Source of the DNA: Cladorhizidae sp. MBARI D1340-BT2
Taxonomy: Eukaryota > Porifera > Demospongiae > Poecilosclerida > Cladorhizidae
Length of the DNA stretch: 64,000 nt
Direction of reading: 5' to 3'
NCBI GenBank assembly: GCA_028752905.1
Contig: JAQNBH010000003.1
Coordinates: 35,430,697 to 35,494,696 of the forward strand
Positions 25,269 to 41,531 of this stretch are shown one piece after another. The notes beneath the pieces were generated by a model, which saw only the letters and a list, made by a program, of their open reading frames with translations, was not told the DNA's origin and made no database searches. Position 1 is the stretch's first letter. Each line of letters opens with the position of its first letter. The translations under genes were made by a program, and so were the position numbers.

Positions 25269-28200
25269 GAGTGCACAGTCAACCACAAACACAATGTCCA
25301 CTCCCACTCTAGATGAGCACACTAGAACACAGAGACAACCACAAACACAATTTCCACTCCCACTCTAGATGAACACACTAGAACACAGAGACAACCACAA
25401 ACACAATGTCCACTCCCACTCTAGATGAGTACACTAGAACACAGAGACAACCACAAACACAATGTCCACTCCCACTCTAGATGAGCACACTAGAACACAG
25501 AGACAACCACAAACACAATGTCCACTCCCACTCTAGATGAGCACACTACAACACAGAGACAACCACAAACACAATGTCCACTCCCACTCTAGATGAGCAC
25601 ACTAGAACACAGAGACAACCACAAACACAATGTCCACTCCCACTCTAGATGAGCACACTAGAACACAGAGACAACCACAAACACAATGTCCACTCCCACT
25701 CTAGATGAGCACACTAGAACACAGAGACAACCACAAACACAATGTCCACTCCAACTCTAGATGAGCACACTAGAACACAGAGACAACCACAAACACAATG
25801 TCCACTCCCACTCTAGATGAGCACACTAGAACACAGAGACAACCACAAACACAATGTCCACTCCCAATCTAGATGAGCACACTAGAACACAGAGACAACC
25901 ACAAACACAATGTCCACTCCCACTCTAGATGAGCACACTAGAACACAGAGACAACCACAAACACAATGCCCACTCCCACTCTAGATGAGCACACTAGAAT
26001 ACAGAGACAACCACAAACAAAATGTCCACTCCCACTCTAGATGAGCACTCTAGAACACGGAGACAACCACAAACACAATGTCCACTCCCACTCTAGATGA
26101 GCACACTAGAACACAGAGACAACCACAAACACAATGTCCACTCCCACTCCAGATGAGTACACTAGAACACAGAGACAACCACAAACACAATGTCCACTCC
26201 CACTGTAGATGAGCACACTAGTACACAGAGACAACCACAAACGCAATGTCCTCTCCCACTCTAGATGAGCACACTAGAACACAGAGACAACCACAAACGC
26301 AATTTCCTCTCCCACTCTAGATGAGCACACTAGAACACAGAGACAAACACAAACGCAATGTTCACTCCCACTCTAGATGAGCACACTAGAACACAGAGAC
26401 AACCACAAACACAATGTCCACTCCCACTCTAGATGAACACACTAGAATACAGAGACAACCACAAACACAATGTCCACTCCCACTCTAGATGAGCACACTA
26501 GAACACAGAGACAACAACAAACACAATGTCCTCTCCCACTCTAGATGAGTACATTAGAATACAGAGACAACCACAAACACAATGTCCACTCCCACTCTAG
26601 AAGAGCACACTAGAACACAGAGACAACCACAAACACAATGTCCATTCCCAATCTAGATGAGCACACTAGAACACAGAGACAACCACAAACACAATGTCCA
26701 CTCCCACTCTAGATGAGCACACTAGAACACAGAGACAACCATAAACACAATGTCCACTCCCACTCTAGATGAGCACTCTAGAACACAGAGACAACCACAA
26801 ACACAATGTCCACTCCCACTCTAGATAAGCACACTATAACACAGAGACAATCACAAACACAATGTCCACTCCCACTCTAGATGAGCACACTAGAACACAG
26901 AGACAACCACAAACACAATGTCCACTTCCGCTCTAGATGAGCACACTAGAGTGCACAATCAACCACAAACACAATGTCCACTCCCACTCTAGATGAGCAC
27001 ACTAGAACACAGAGACAACCACAAACACAATGTCCACTCTCACTATATATGAACACACTGGAACACAGAGACAACCACAAACACAATGTCCACTCCCACT
27101 CTAGATGAGTACACTAGAATACAGAGACAACTACAAACACAATGTCCACTCCCACTCTAGATGAGCACACTAGAATACAGAGACAACCACAAACACAATG
27201 TCCACTCCCACTCTAGATGAGCACACTAGAACACAGAGACAACCACAAACACAATGTTCACTTCCACTCTAGATGAGCACACTAGAGTGCACAGTCAACC
27301 ACAAACACAATGTCCACTCCCACTCTAGATGAGCACACTAGAACACAGAGACAACCACAAACACAATGTCTACTCCCACTCTAGATGAACACACTAGAAC
27401 ACAGAGACAACCACAAACACAATGTCCACTCCCACTCTAGATGAGTACACTAGAACACAGAGACAACCACAAACACAATGTCCACTCCCACTCTAGATGA
27501 GCACACTAGAACACAGAGACAACCACAAACACAATGTCCACTCCCACTCTAGATGAGCACACTAGAACACAGAGACAACCACAAACACAATGTCCACTCC
27601 CACTCTAGATGAGCACACTAGAACACAGAGACAACCACAAACACAATGTCCACTCCCACTCTAGATGAGCACACTAGAACACAGAGACAACCACAAACAC
27701 AATGTCCACTCCCACTCTAGATGAGCACACTAGAACACAGAGACAACCACAAACACAATGTCCACTCCAACTGTAGATGAGCACACTAGAACACAGAGAC
27801 AACCACAAACACAATGTCCACTCCCACTCTAGATGAGCACACTAGAACACAGAGACAACCACAAACACAATGTCCACTCCCACTCTAGATGAGCACACTA
27901 GAACACAGAGACAACCACAAACACAATGTCCACTCCCACTCTAGATGAGCACACTAGAACACAGAGACAACCACAAACACAATGCCCACTCCCACTCTAG
28001 ATGAGCACACTAGAATACAGAGACAACCACAAACAAAATGTCCACTCCCACTCTAGATAAGCACTCTAGAACACGGAGACAACCACAAACACAATGTCCA
28101 CTCCCACTCTAGATGAGCACACTAGAACACAGAGACAACCACAAACACAATGTCCACTCCCACTCCAGATGAGCACACTAGAACACAGAGACAACCACAA

Positions 28201-30121
28201 ACACAATGTCCACTCCCACTCTAGATGAGCACACTAGAACACAGAGACAACCACAAACGCAATGTCCTCTCCCACTCTAGATGAGAACACTAGAACACAG
28301 AGACAACCACAAATGCAATTTCCTCTCCCACTCTAGATGAGCACACTAGAACACAGAGACAACCACAAACGCAATGTTCACTCCCACTCTAGATGAGCAC
28401 ACTAGAACACAGAGACAACCACAAACACAATGTCCACTCCCACTCTAGATGAACACACTAGAACACAGAGACAACCACAAACACAATGTCCACTCCCACT
28501 CTAGATGAGCACACTAGAACACAGAGAAAACCACAAACACAATGTCCTCTCCCACTCTAGATGAGCACATTAGAATACAGAGACAACCACAAACACAATG
28601 TCCACTCCCACTCTAGATGAGCACACTAGAACACAGAGACAACCACAAACACAATGTCCATTCCCAATCTAGATGAGCACACTAGAACACAGAGACAACC
28701 ACAAACACAATGTCCACTCCCACTCTAGATGAGCACACTAGAACACAGAGACAACCACAAACACAATGTCCACTCCCACTCTAGATGAGCACACTAGAAC
28801 ACAGAGACAACCACAAACACAATGTCCACTCCCACTCTAGATGAGTACACTAGAAAACAGAGACAACCACAAACACAATGTCCACTCCCACTCTAGATGA
28901 GCACAATAGAACACAGAGACAACCACAAACACAATGTCCACTTCCACTCTAGATGAGCACACTAGAGTGCACAATCAACCACAAACACAATGTCCACTCC
29001 CACTCTAGATGAGCACACTAGAACACAGAGACAACCACAAACACAATGTCCACTCCCACTCTATATGAACACACTGGAACACAGAGACAACCACAAACAC
29101 AATGTCCACTCCCACTCTAGATGAGTACACTAGAATACAGAGACAACCACAAACACAATGTCCACTCCCACTCTAGATGAGCACACTAGAATACAGAGAC
29201 AACCACAAACACAATGTCCACTCCCACTCTAGATGAGCACACTAGAACACAGAGACAACCACAAACACAATGTCCACTTCCACTCTAGATGAGCACACTA
29301 GAGTGCACAGTCAACCACAAACACAATGTCCACTCCCACTCTAGATGAGCACACTAGAACACAGAGACAACCACAAACACAATGTCTACTCCCACTCTAG
29401 ATGAACACACTAGAACACAGAGACAACCACAAACACAATGTCCACTCCCACTCTAGATGAGTACACTAGAACACAGAGACAACCACAAACAAAATGTCCA
29501 CTCCCACTCTAGATGAGCACACTAGAACACAGAGACAACCACAAACACAATGTCCACTCCCACTCTAGATGAGCACACTAGAACACAGAGACAACCACAA
29601 ACACAATGTCCACTCCCACTCTAGATGAGCACACTAAAACACAGAGACAACCACAAACACAATGTCCACTCCCACTCTAGATGAGCACACTAGAACACAG
29701 AGACAACCACAAACACAATGTCCACTCCCACTCTAGATGAGCACACTAGAACACAGAGACAACCACAAACACAATGTCCACTCCAACTGTAGATGAGCAC
29801 ACTAGAACACAGAGACAACCACAAACACAATGTCCACTCCCACTCTAGATGAGCACACTAGAACACAGAGACAACCACAAACACAATGTCCACTCCCACT
29901 CTAGATGAGCACACTAGAACACAGAGACAACCACAAACACAATGTCTACTCCCACTCTAGATGAGCACACTAGAACACAGAGACAACCACAAACACAATG
30001 CCCACTCCCACTCTAGATGAGCACACTAGAATACAGAGACAACCACAAACAAAATGTCCACTCCCACTCTAGATGAGCACTCTAGAACACGGAGACAACC
30101 ACAAACACAAGGTCCACTCCC
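25269..30121. repeat. 2,016-bp units in the second 18-kb copy
   Basis: Counterparts at +18,111: units start at 25269, 27285 and 29301, the third again being partial. One substitution separates this region from its partner: A26602 for T8491, giving TCTAGAAGAGC in place of TCTAGATGAGC. Confidence 0.88.
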
Positions 30122-33100
30122 ACTCTAGATGAGCACACTAGAACACAGAGACAACCACAAACACAATGTCCACTCCCACTCTAGATGAGCACACTAGAAC
30201 ACAGACAACCACAAACAAAATGTCCACTCCCACTCTAGATGAGCACACTAGAACACAGAGACAATCACAAACACAATGTCCACTCCCACTCTGGATGAGC
30301 ACACTAGAACACAGAGACAACAACAAACACAATGTCCACTCCCACTCTAGATGTGCACACTAGAACACAGAGACAACCACAGACACAATGTCCACTCCCA
30401 CTCTAGATGAGCACACTAGAACACAGAGGCGACCACAAACACAATGTCCACTCCCACTCTAGATGAGCACACTAGAATACAGAGATGACCACAAACACAA
30501 TGTCCACTCCCACTCTAGATGAGTACACTAGAATACAGAGACAACCACAAACACAATGTCCACTCACACTCTAGATGAGCACACTAGAACAAAGAGACAA
30601 CCACAAACACAATGTCCACTCCAATTCTAGATGAGAACACTAGAACACAGAGACAACCACAAACACAATGTCCACTCCCACTCTAGATGAGCACACTAGA
30701 ACACAGAGACAACCACAAACACAATGTCCACTCCCACTCTAGATGAGCACACTAGAACACAGAGACAACCACACACACAATATCCACTCCCACTCTAGAT
30801 GAGCACACTAGAACACAGAGACAACCACAACCACAATGTCCACTCCCACTCTAGATGAGCACATTAGAACACAGAGACGACCAGAAACACAATGTCCACT
30901 CCCACTCTAGATGAGCACACTACAACACAGAGACAACCAAAAACACAATGTCCACTCCCACTCTAGATGAGCACACTACAACACAGAGACAACCACCAAC
31001 ACAATGTCCACTCCCACTCTAGATGAGCACAATAGGACACAGAGTCAACCACAAACACAATGTCCACTCCCACTCTAGATGAGCACACTAGAACACAGAG
31101 ACAACCACAAACACAATGTCCACTCCCACTCTAGATGAGCACACTAGAACACAGAGACAACCACAAACACAATGTCCACTCCCACTCTAGATGAGCACAC
31201 TAGAACACAGTGACAACCACAAACAAAATGTCCACTCCCACTCTAGATGAGCACACTAGAACACAGAGACAACCACAAACACAATGTCCACTTCCACTCT
31301 AGATGAGCACACTAGAGTGCACAGTCAACCACAAACACAATGTCCACTCCCACTCTAGATGAGCACACTAGAACACAGAGACAACCACAAACACAATGTC
31401 TACTCCCACTCTAGATGAACACACTAGAACACAGAGACAACCACAAACACAATGTCCACTCCCACTCTAGATGAGTACACTAGAACACAGAGACAACCAC
31501 AAACACAATGTCCACTCCCACTCTAGATGAGCACACTAGAACACAGAGACAACCACAAACACAATGTCCACTCCCACTCTAGATGAGCACACTAGAACAC
31601 AGAGACAACCACAAACACAATGTCCACTCCCACTCTAGATGAGCACACTAGAACACAGTGACAACCACAAACAAAATGTCCACTCCCACTCTAGATGAGC
31701 ACACTAGAACACAGAGACAACCACAAACACAATGTCCACTTCCACTCTAGATGAGCACACTAGAGTGCACAGTCAACCACAAACACAATGTCCACTCCCA
31801 CTCTAGATGAGCACACTAGAACACAGAGACAACCACAAACACAATGTCTACTCCCACTCTAGATGAACACACTAGAACACAGAGACAACCACAAACACAA
31901 TGTCCACTCCCACTCTAGATGAGTACACTAGAACACAGAGACAACCACAAACACAATGTCCACTCCCACTCTAGATGAGCACACTAGAACACAGAGACAA
32001 CCACAAACACAATGTCCACTCCCACTCTAGATGAGCACACTAGAACACAGAGACAACCACAAACACAATGTCCACTCCCACTCTAGATGAGCACACTAAA
32101 ACACAGAGACAACCACAAACACAATGTCCACTCCCACTCTAGATGAGCACACTAGAACACAGAGTCAACCACAAACACAATGTCCACTCCCACTCTAGAT
32201 GAGCACACTAGAACACAGAGACAACCACAAACACAATGTCCACTCCAACTGTAGATGAGCACACTAGAACACAGAGACAACCACAAACACAATGTCCACT
32301 CCCACTCTAGATGAGCACACTAGAACACAGAGACAACCACAAACACAATGTCCACTACCACTCTAGATGAGCACATTAGAATACAGAGACAACCACAAAC
32401 ACAATGTCCACTCCCACTCTAGATGAGCACACTAGAACACAGAGACAACCACAAACACAATGCCCACTCCCACTCTAGATGAGCACACTAGAATACAGAG
32501 ACAACCACAAACAAAATGTCCACTCCCACTCTAGATGAGCACTCTAGAACACGGAGACAACCACAAACACAATGTCCACTCCCACTCTAGATGAGCACAC
32601 TAGAACACAGAGACAACCACAAACACAATGTCAACTCCCACTCTAGATGAGCACACTAGAACACGGAGACAACCACAAACACAATGTTCACTCCCACTCT
32701 AGATGAGCACACTAGAACACAGACAACCACAAACAAAATGTCCACTCCCACTCTAGATGAGCACACTAGAACACAGAGACAATCACAAACACAATGTCCA
32801 CTCCCACTCTGGATGAGCACACTAGAACACAGAGACAACAACAAACACAATGTCCACTCCCACTCTAGATGTGCACACTAGAACACAGAGACAACCACAG
32901 ACACAATGTCCACTCCCACTCTAGATGAGCACACTAGAACACAGAGGCGACCACAAACACAATGTCCACTCCCACTCTAGATGAGCACACTAGAATACAG
33001 AGATGACCACAAACACAATGTCCACTCCCACTCTAGATGAGTACACTAGAATACAGAGACAACCACAAACACAATGTCCACTCACACTCTAGATGAGCAC

Positions 33101-34479
33101 ACCAGAACAAAGAGACAACCACAAACACAATGTCCACTCCAATTCTAGATGAGAACACTAGAACACAGAGACAACCACAAACACAATGTCCACTCCCACT
33201 CTAGATGAGCACACTAGAACACAGAGACAACCACAAACACAATGTCCACTCCCACTCTAGATGAGCACACTAGAACACAGAGACAACCACAAACACAATG
33301 TCCACTCCCACTCTAGATGAGCACACTAGAACACAGAGACAACCACACACACAATATCCACTCCCACTCTAGATGAGCACACTAGAACACAGAGACAACC
33401 ACAAACACAATGTCCACTCCCACTCTAGATGAGCACACTAGAACACAGATACAACCACAAACACAATGTCCACACCCACTATAGATTAGCACACTAGAAC
33501 ACAGAGACAACCACAACCACAATGTCCACTCCCACTCTAGATGAGCACATTAGAACACAGAGACGACCAGAAACACAATGTCCACTCCCACTCTAGATGA
33601 GCACACTACAACACAGAGACAACCAAAAACACAATGTCCACTCCCACTCTAGATGAGCACACTACAACACAGAGACAACCACAAACACAATGACCACTCC
33701 CACTCTAGATGAGCACAATAGAACACAGAGTCAACCACAAACACAATGTCCACTCCCACTCTAGATGAGCACATTAGAACACAGAGACAACCACAAACAC
33801 AATGTCCACTCCCACTCTAGATGAGCACACTAGAACACAGAGACAACCACAAACACAATGTCCACTCCCACTCTAGATGAACACACTAGAACACAGAGAC
33901 AACCACACACACAATGTCCACTCCCACTCTAGATGAGTACACTAGAACACAGAGACAACCACAAACACAATGTCCACTCCCACTCTAGATGAGCACACTA
34001 GAACACAGAGACAACCACAAACACAATGTCCACTCCCACTCTAGATGAGCACACTAGAACACAGAGACAACCACAAACACAATGTCCACTCCCACTCTAG
34101 ATGAGCACACTAGAACACAGTGACAACCACAAACAAAATGTCCACTCCCACTCTAGATGAGCACATTAGAACACAGAGACAACCACACACACAATGTCCC
34201 CTCCCACTCTAGATGAGCACACTAGAAGACAGAGACAACCACAAACACAATTTCCACTCCCACTCTAGATGAGCACACTAGAACACAGAGACAACCACAA
34301 ACACAATGTCTACTCCCACTCTAGATGAGCACACTAGAACACAGAGACAACCACAAACACAATGTCCACTCCCACTCTAGATGAGCACACTAGAACAAAG
34401 AGACAACCACAAACACAATGTCCACTCCCACTCTAGATGAGCACTCTAGAACACAGAGACAACCACAAACACAATGTCC
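29948..34479. repeat. 4,532-bp tandem duplication, copy 1
   Basis: Matches 34480-39011 at offset 4,532, equal to 81 monomers minus 4 bp (two 54-bp monomers each). Markers: 30202/34734, 31315/35847, 31763/36295, 32720/37252. The left limit is T29947/C34479. This unit runs across 33564, the end of the 18-kb match, so its duplication is separate from that event. Confidence 0.93.
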
Positions 34480-37400
34480 ACTCCCACTCTAGATGAGCAC
34501 ACTAGAACACAGAGACAACCACAAACACAATGCCCACTCCCACTCTAGATGAGCACACTAGAATACAGAGACAACCACAAACAAAATGTCCACTCCCACT
34601 CTAGATGAGCACTCTAGAACACGGAGACAACCACAAACACAAGGTCCACTCCCACTCTAGATGAGCACACTAGAACACAGAGACAACCACAAACACAATG
34701 TCCACTCCCACTCTAGATGAGCACACTAGAACACAGACAACCACAAACAAAATGTCCACTCCCACTCTAGATGAGCACACTAGAACACAGAGACAATCAC
34801 AAACACAATGTCCACTCCCACTCTGGATGAGCACACTAGAACACAGAGACAACAACAAACACAATGTCCACTCCCACTCTAGATGTGCACACTAGAACAC
34901 AGAGACAACCACAGACACAATGTCCACTCCCACTCTAGATGAGCACACTAGAACACAGAGGCGACCACAAACACAATGTCCACTCCCACTCTAGATGAGC
35001 ACACTAGAATACAGAGATGACCACAAACACAATGTCCACTCCCACTCTAGATGAGTACACTAGAATACAGAGACAACCACAAACACAATGTCCACTCACA
35101 CTCTAGATGAGCACACTAGAACAAAGAGACAACCACAAACACAATGTCCACTCCAATTCTAGATGAGAACACTAGAACACAGAGACAACCACAAACACAA
35201 TGTCCACTCCCACTCTAGATGAGCACACTAGAACACAGAGACAACCACAAACACAATGTCCACTCCCACTCTAGATGAGCACACTAGAACACAGAGACAA
35301 CCACACACACAATATCCACTCCCACTCTAGATGAGCACACTAGAACACAGAGACAACCACAACCACAATGTCCACTCCCACTCTAGATGAGCACATTAGA
35401 ACACAGAGACGACCAGAAACACAATGTCCACTCCCACTCTAGATGAGCACACTACAACACAGAGACAACCAAAAACACAATGTCCACTCCCACTCTAGAT
35501 GAGCACACTACAACACAGAGACAACCACCAACACAATGTCCACTCCCACTCTAGATGAGCACAATAGGACACAGAGTCAACCACAAACACAATGTCCACT
35601 CCCACTCTAGATGAGCACACTAGAACACAGAGACAACCACAAACACAATGTCCACTCCCACTCTAGATGAGCACACTAGAACACAGAGACAACCACAAAC
35701 ACAATGTCCACTCCCACTCTAGATGAGCACACTAGAACACAGTGACAACCACAAACAAAATGTCCACTCCCACTCTAGATGAGCACACTAGAACACAGAG
35801 ACAACCACAAACACAATGTCCACTTCCACTCTAGATGAGCACACTAGAGTGCACAGTCAACCACAAACACAATGTCCACTCCCACTCTAGATGAGCACAC
35901 TAGAACACAGAGACAACCACAAACACAATGTCTACTCCCACTCTAGATGAACACACTAGAACACAGAGACAACCACAAACACAATGTCCACTCCCACTCT
36001 AGATGAGTACACTAGAACACAGAGACAACCACAAACACAATGTCCACTCCCACTCTAGATGAGCACACTAGAACACAGAGACAACCACAAACACAATGTC
36101 CACTCCCACTCTAGATGAGCACACTAGAACACAGAGACAACCACAAACACAATGTCCACTCCCACTCTAGATGAGCACACTAGAACACAGTGACAACCAC
36201 AAACAAAATGTCCACTCCCACTCTAGATGAGCACACTAGAACACAGAGACAACCACAAACACAATGTCCACTTCCACTCTAGATGAGCACACTAGAGTGC
36301 ACAGTCAACCACAAACACAATGTCCACTCCCACTCTAGATGAGCACACTAGAACACAGAGACAACCACAAACACAATGTCTACTCCCACTCTAGATGAAC
36401 ACACTAGAACACAGAGACAACCACAAACACAATGTCCACTCCCACTCTAGATGAGTACACTAGAACACAGAGACAACCACAAACACAATGTCCACTCCCA
36501 CTCTAGATGAGCACACTAGAACACAGAGACAACCACAAACACAATGTCCACTCCCACTCTAGATGAGCACACTAGAACACAGAGACAACCACAAACACAA
36601 TGTCCACTCCCACTCTAGATGAGCACACTAAAACACAGAGACAACCACAAACACAATGTCCACTCCCACTCTAGATGAGCACACTAGAACACAGAGTCAA
36701 CCACAAACACAATGTCCACTCCCACTCTAGATGAGCACACTAGAACACAGAGACAACCACAAACACAATGTCCACTCCAACTGTAGATGAGCACACTAGA
36801 ACACAGAGACAACCACAAACACAATGTCCACTCCCACTCTAGATGAGCACACTAGAACACAGAGACAACCACAAACACAATGTCCACTACCACTCTAGAT
36901 GAGCACATTAGAATACAGAGACAACCACAAACACAATGTCCACTCCCACTCTAGATGAGCACACTAGAACACAGAGACAACCACAAACACAATGCCCACT
37001 CCCACTCTAGATGAGCACACTAGAATACAGAGACAACCACAAACAAAATGTCCACTCCCACTCTAGATGAGCACTCTAGAACACGGAGACAACCACAAAC
37101 ACAATGTCCACTCCCACTCTAGATGAGCACACTAGAACACAGAGACAACCACAAACACAATGTCAACTCCCACTCTAGATGAGCACACTAGAACACGGAG
37201 ACAACCACAAACACAATGTTCACTCCCACTCTAGATGAGCACACTAGAACACAGACAACCACAAACAAAATGTCCACTCCCACTCTAGATGAGCACACTA
37301 GAACACAGAGACAATCACAAACACAATGTCCACTCCCACTCTGGATGAGCACACTAGAACACAGAGACAACAACAAACACAATGTCCACTCCCACTCTAG

Positions 37401-39011
37401 ATGTGCACACTAGAACACAGAGACAACCACAGACACAATGTCCACTCCCACTCTAGATGAGCACACTAGAACACAGAGGCGACCACAAACACAATGTCCA
37501 CTCCCACTCTAGATGAGCACACTAGAATACAGAGATGACCACAAACACAATGTCCACTCCCACTCTAGATGAGTACACTAGAATACAGAGACAACCACAA
37601 ACACAATGTCCACTCACACTCTAGATGAGCACACCAGAACAAAGAGACAACCACAAACACAATGTCCACTCCAATTCTAGATGAGAACACTAGAACACAG
37701 AGACAACCACAAACACAATGTCCACTCCCACTCTAGATGAGCACACTAGAACACAGAGACAACCACAAACACAATGTCCACTCCCACTCTAGATGAGCAC
37801 ACTAGAACACAGAGACAACCACAAACACAATGTCCACTCCCACTCTAGATGAGCACACTAGAACACAGAGACAACCACACACACAATATCCACTCCCACT
37901 CTAGATGAGCACACTAGAACACAGAGACAACCACAAACACAATGTCCACTCCCACTCTAGATGAGCACACTAGAACACAGATACAACCACAAACACAATG
38001 TCCACACCCACTATAGATTAGCACACTAGAACACAGAGACAACCACAACCACAATGTCCACTCCCACTCTAGATGAGCACATTAGAACACAGAGACGACC
38101 AGAAACACAATGTCCACTCCCACTCTAGATGAGCACACTACAACACAGAGACAACCAAAAACACAATGTCCACTCCCACTCTAGATGAGCACACTACAAC
38201 ACAGAGACAACCACAAACACAATGACCACTCCCACTCTAGATGAGCACAATAGAACACAGAGTCAACCACAAACACAATGTCCACTCCCACTCTAGATGA
38301 GCACATTAGAACACAGAGACAACCACAAACACAATGTCCACTCCCACTCTAGATGAGCACACTAGAACACAGAGACAACCACAAACACAATGTCCACTCC
38401 CACTCTAGATGAACACACTAGAACACAGAGACAACCACACACACAATGTCCACTCCCACTCTAGATGAGTACACTAGAACACAGAGACAACCACAAACAC
38501 AATGTCCACTCCCACTCTAGATGAGCACACTAGAACACAGAGACAACCACAAACACAATGTCCACTCCCACTCTAGATGAGCACACTAGAACACAGAGAC
38601 AACCACAAACACAATGTCCACTCCCACTCTAGATGAGCACACTAGAACACAGTGACAACCACAAACAAAATGTCCACTCCCACTCTAGATGAGCACATTA
38701 GAACACAGAGACAACCACACACACAATGTCCCCTCCCACTCTAGATGAGCACACTAGAAGACAGAGACAACCACAAACACAATTTCCACTCCCACTCTAG
38801 ATGAGCACACTAGAACACAGAGACAACCACAAACACAATGTCTACTCCCACTCTAGATGAGCACACTAGAACACAGAGACAACCACAAACACAATGTCCA
38901 CTCCCACTCTAGATGAGCACACTAGAACAAAGAGACAACCACAAACACAATGTCCACTCCCACTCTAGATGAGCACTCTAGAACACAGAGACAACCACAA
39001 ACACAATGTCC
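34480..39011. repeat. 4,532-bp tandem duplication, copy 2
   Basis: Second copy, with the GCACTCTAG, AATGCCC, AAGGTCC and 54-bp markers in the same order. No difference from copy 1 was noticed by eye. After 39011 the array does not start a third copy: the AATGCCC expected near 39061 is AATGTCC. Confidence 0.92.
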
Positions 39012-39338
39012 ACTCCCACTCTAGATGAGCACACTAGAACACAGAGACAACCACAAACACAATGTCCACTCCCACTCTAGATGAGCACACTAGAACACAG
39101 AGACAACCACAAACACAATGTCCACTCCCACTCTAGATGAGCACACTAGAACACAGAGACAACCACAAACACAATGTCCACTCCAACTGTAGATGAGCAC
39201 ACTAGAACACAGAGACAACCACAAACACAATGTCCACTCCCACTCCAGATGAGCACACTAGAACACAGAGACCACCACAAACACAATGTCCACTCCCACT
39301 GTAGATGAGCACACTAGAACACAGAGACAACCACAAAC

Positions 39339-39470
39339 GCAATGTCCTCTCCCACTCTAGATGAGCACACTAGAACACAGAGACAACCACAAACGCAATT
39401 TCCTCTCCCACTCTAGATGAGCACACTAGAACACAGAGACAACCACAAACGCAATGTTCACTCCCACTCT
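39339..39470. repeat. CpG triplet: three adjacent CpG-bearing monomers
   Basis: Three successive monomers read ACGCAATGTCCTC, ACGCAATTTCCTC and ACGCAATGTTCAC, each with a CpG that the consensus lacks. First CpGs of the triplets are near 304, 8131, 10147, 16864, 18415, 26242, 28258, 39339, 42027, 44713, 50816, 53504, 60387 and 63075. Some copies have decayed to ATGCAAT (near 10203, 16975, 28314 and 60498), which is a CpG-to-TpG type change. Confidence 0.88.
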
Positions 39471-41531
39471 AGATGAGCACACTAGAACACAGAGACAACC
39501 ACAAACACAATGTCCACTCCCACTCTAGATGAACACACTAGAACACAGAGACAACCACAAACACAATGTCCACTCCCACTCTAGATGAGCACACTAGAAC
39601 ACAGAGACAACCACAAACACAATGTCCTCTCCCACTCTAGATGAGCACAATAGAATACAGAGACAACCACAAACACAATGTCCACTCCCACTCTAGATGA
39701 GCACACTAGAACACAGAGACAACCACAAACACAATGTCCATTCCCAATCTAGATGAGCACACTAGAACACAGAGACAACCACAAACACAATGTCCACTCC
39801 CACTCTAGATGAGCACACTAGAACACAGAGACAACCATAAACACAATGTCCACTCCCACTCTAGATGAGCACTCTAGAACACAGAGACAACCACAAACAC
39901 AATGTCCACTCCCACTCTAGATAAGCACACTATAACACAGAGACAACCACAAACACAATGTCCACTCCCACTCTAGACGAGCACACTAGAACACAGAGAC
40001 AACCACAAACACAATGTCCACTTCCACTCTAGATGAGCACACTAGAGTGCACAATCAACCACAAACACAATGTCCACTCCCACTCTAGATGAGCACACTA
40101 GAACACAGAGACAAACACAAACACAATGTCCACTCCCACTCTATATGAACACACTGGAACACAGAGACAACCACAAACACAATGTCCACTCCCACTCTAG
40201 ATGAGTACACTAGAATACAGAGACAACCACAAACACAATGTCCACTCCCACTCTAGATGAGCACACTAGAATACAGAGACAACCACAAACACAATGTCCA
40301 CTCCCACTCTAGATGAGCACACTAGAACACAGAGACAACCACAAACACAATGTCCACTTCCACTCTAGATGAGCACACTAGAGTGCACAGTCAACCACAA
40401 ACACAATGTCCACTCCCACTCTAGATGAGCACACTAGAACACAGAGACAACCACAAACACAATGTCTACTCCCACTCTAGATGAACACACTAGAACACAG
40501 AGACAACCACAAACACAATGTCCACTCCCACTCTAGATGAGTACACTAGAACACAGAGACAACCACAAACACAATGTCCACTCCCACTCTAGATGAGCAC
40601 ACTAGAACACAGAGACAACCACAAACACAATGTCCACTCCCACTCTAGATGAGCACACTAGAACACAGAGACAACCACAAACACAATGTCCACTCCCACT
40701 CTAGATGAGCACACTAAAACACAGAGACAACCACAAACACAATGTCCACTCCCACTCTAGATGAGCACACTAGAACACAGAGACGACCAGAAACACAATG
40801 TCCACTCCCACTCTAGATGAGCACACTACAACACAGAGACAACCAAAAACACAATGTCCACTCCCACTCTAGATGAGCAAACTACAACACAGAGACAACC
40901 ACAAACACAATGTCCACTCCCACTCTAGATGAGCACAATAGAACACAGAGTCAACCACAAACACTATGTCCACTCCCACTCTAGATGAGCACACTAGAAC
41001 ACAGAGACAACCACAAACACAATGTCCACTCCCACTCTAGATGAGCACACTAGAACACAGAGACAACCACAAACACAATGTCCACTCCCACTCTAGATGA
41101 ACACACTAGAACACAGAGACAACCACACACACAATGTCCACTCCCACTCTAGATGAGTACACTAGAACACAGAGACAACCACAAACACAATGTCCACTCC
41201 CACTCTAGATGAGCACACTAGAACACAGAGACAACCACAAACACAATGTCCACTCCCACTCTAGATGAGCACACTAGAACACAGAGACAACCACAAACAC
41301 AATGTCCACTCCCACTCTAGATGAGCACACTAGAACACAGTGACAACCACAAACAAAATGTCCACTCCCACTCTAGATGAGCACACTAGAACACAGAGAC
41401 AACCACACACACAATGTCCACTCCCACTCTAGATGAGCACACTAGAAGACAGAGACAACCACAAACACAATTTCCACTCCCACTCTAGATGAGCACACTA
41501 GAACACAGAGACAACCACAAACACAATGTCT

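Larger units (their letters stand above)
18112..33564. repeat. 18.1-kb duplication, copy 2
   Basis: This is the partner of 1-15453. The offset of 18,111 bp equals 324 monomers (18,144 bp) minus 33 bp. The ten indels in 1-18111 are +1 (504), -13 (1107), -2 (1451), +1 (3316), +1 (5221), -2 (12091), -2 (14609), -2 (17040), -13 (17664) and -2 (18008), and they sum to -33. Near-identity means either a very recent duplication, homogenisation of the whole block, or a false duplication in the assembly. Confidence 0.95.
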
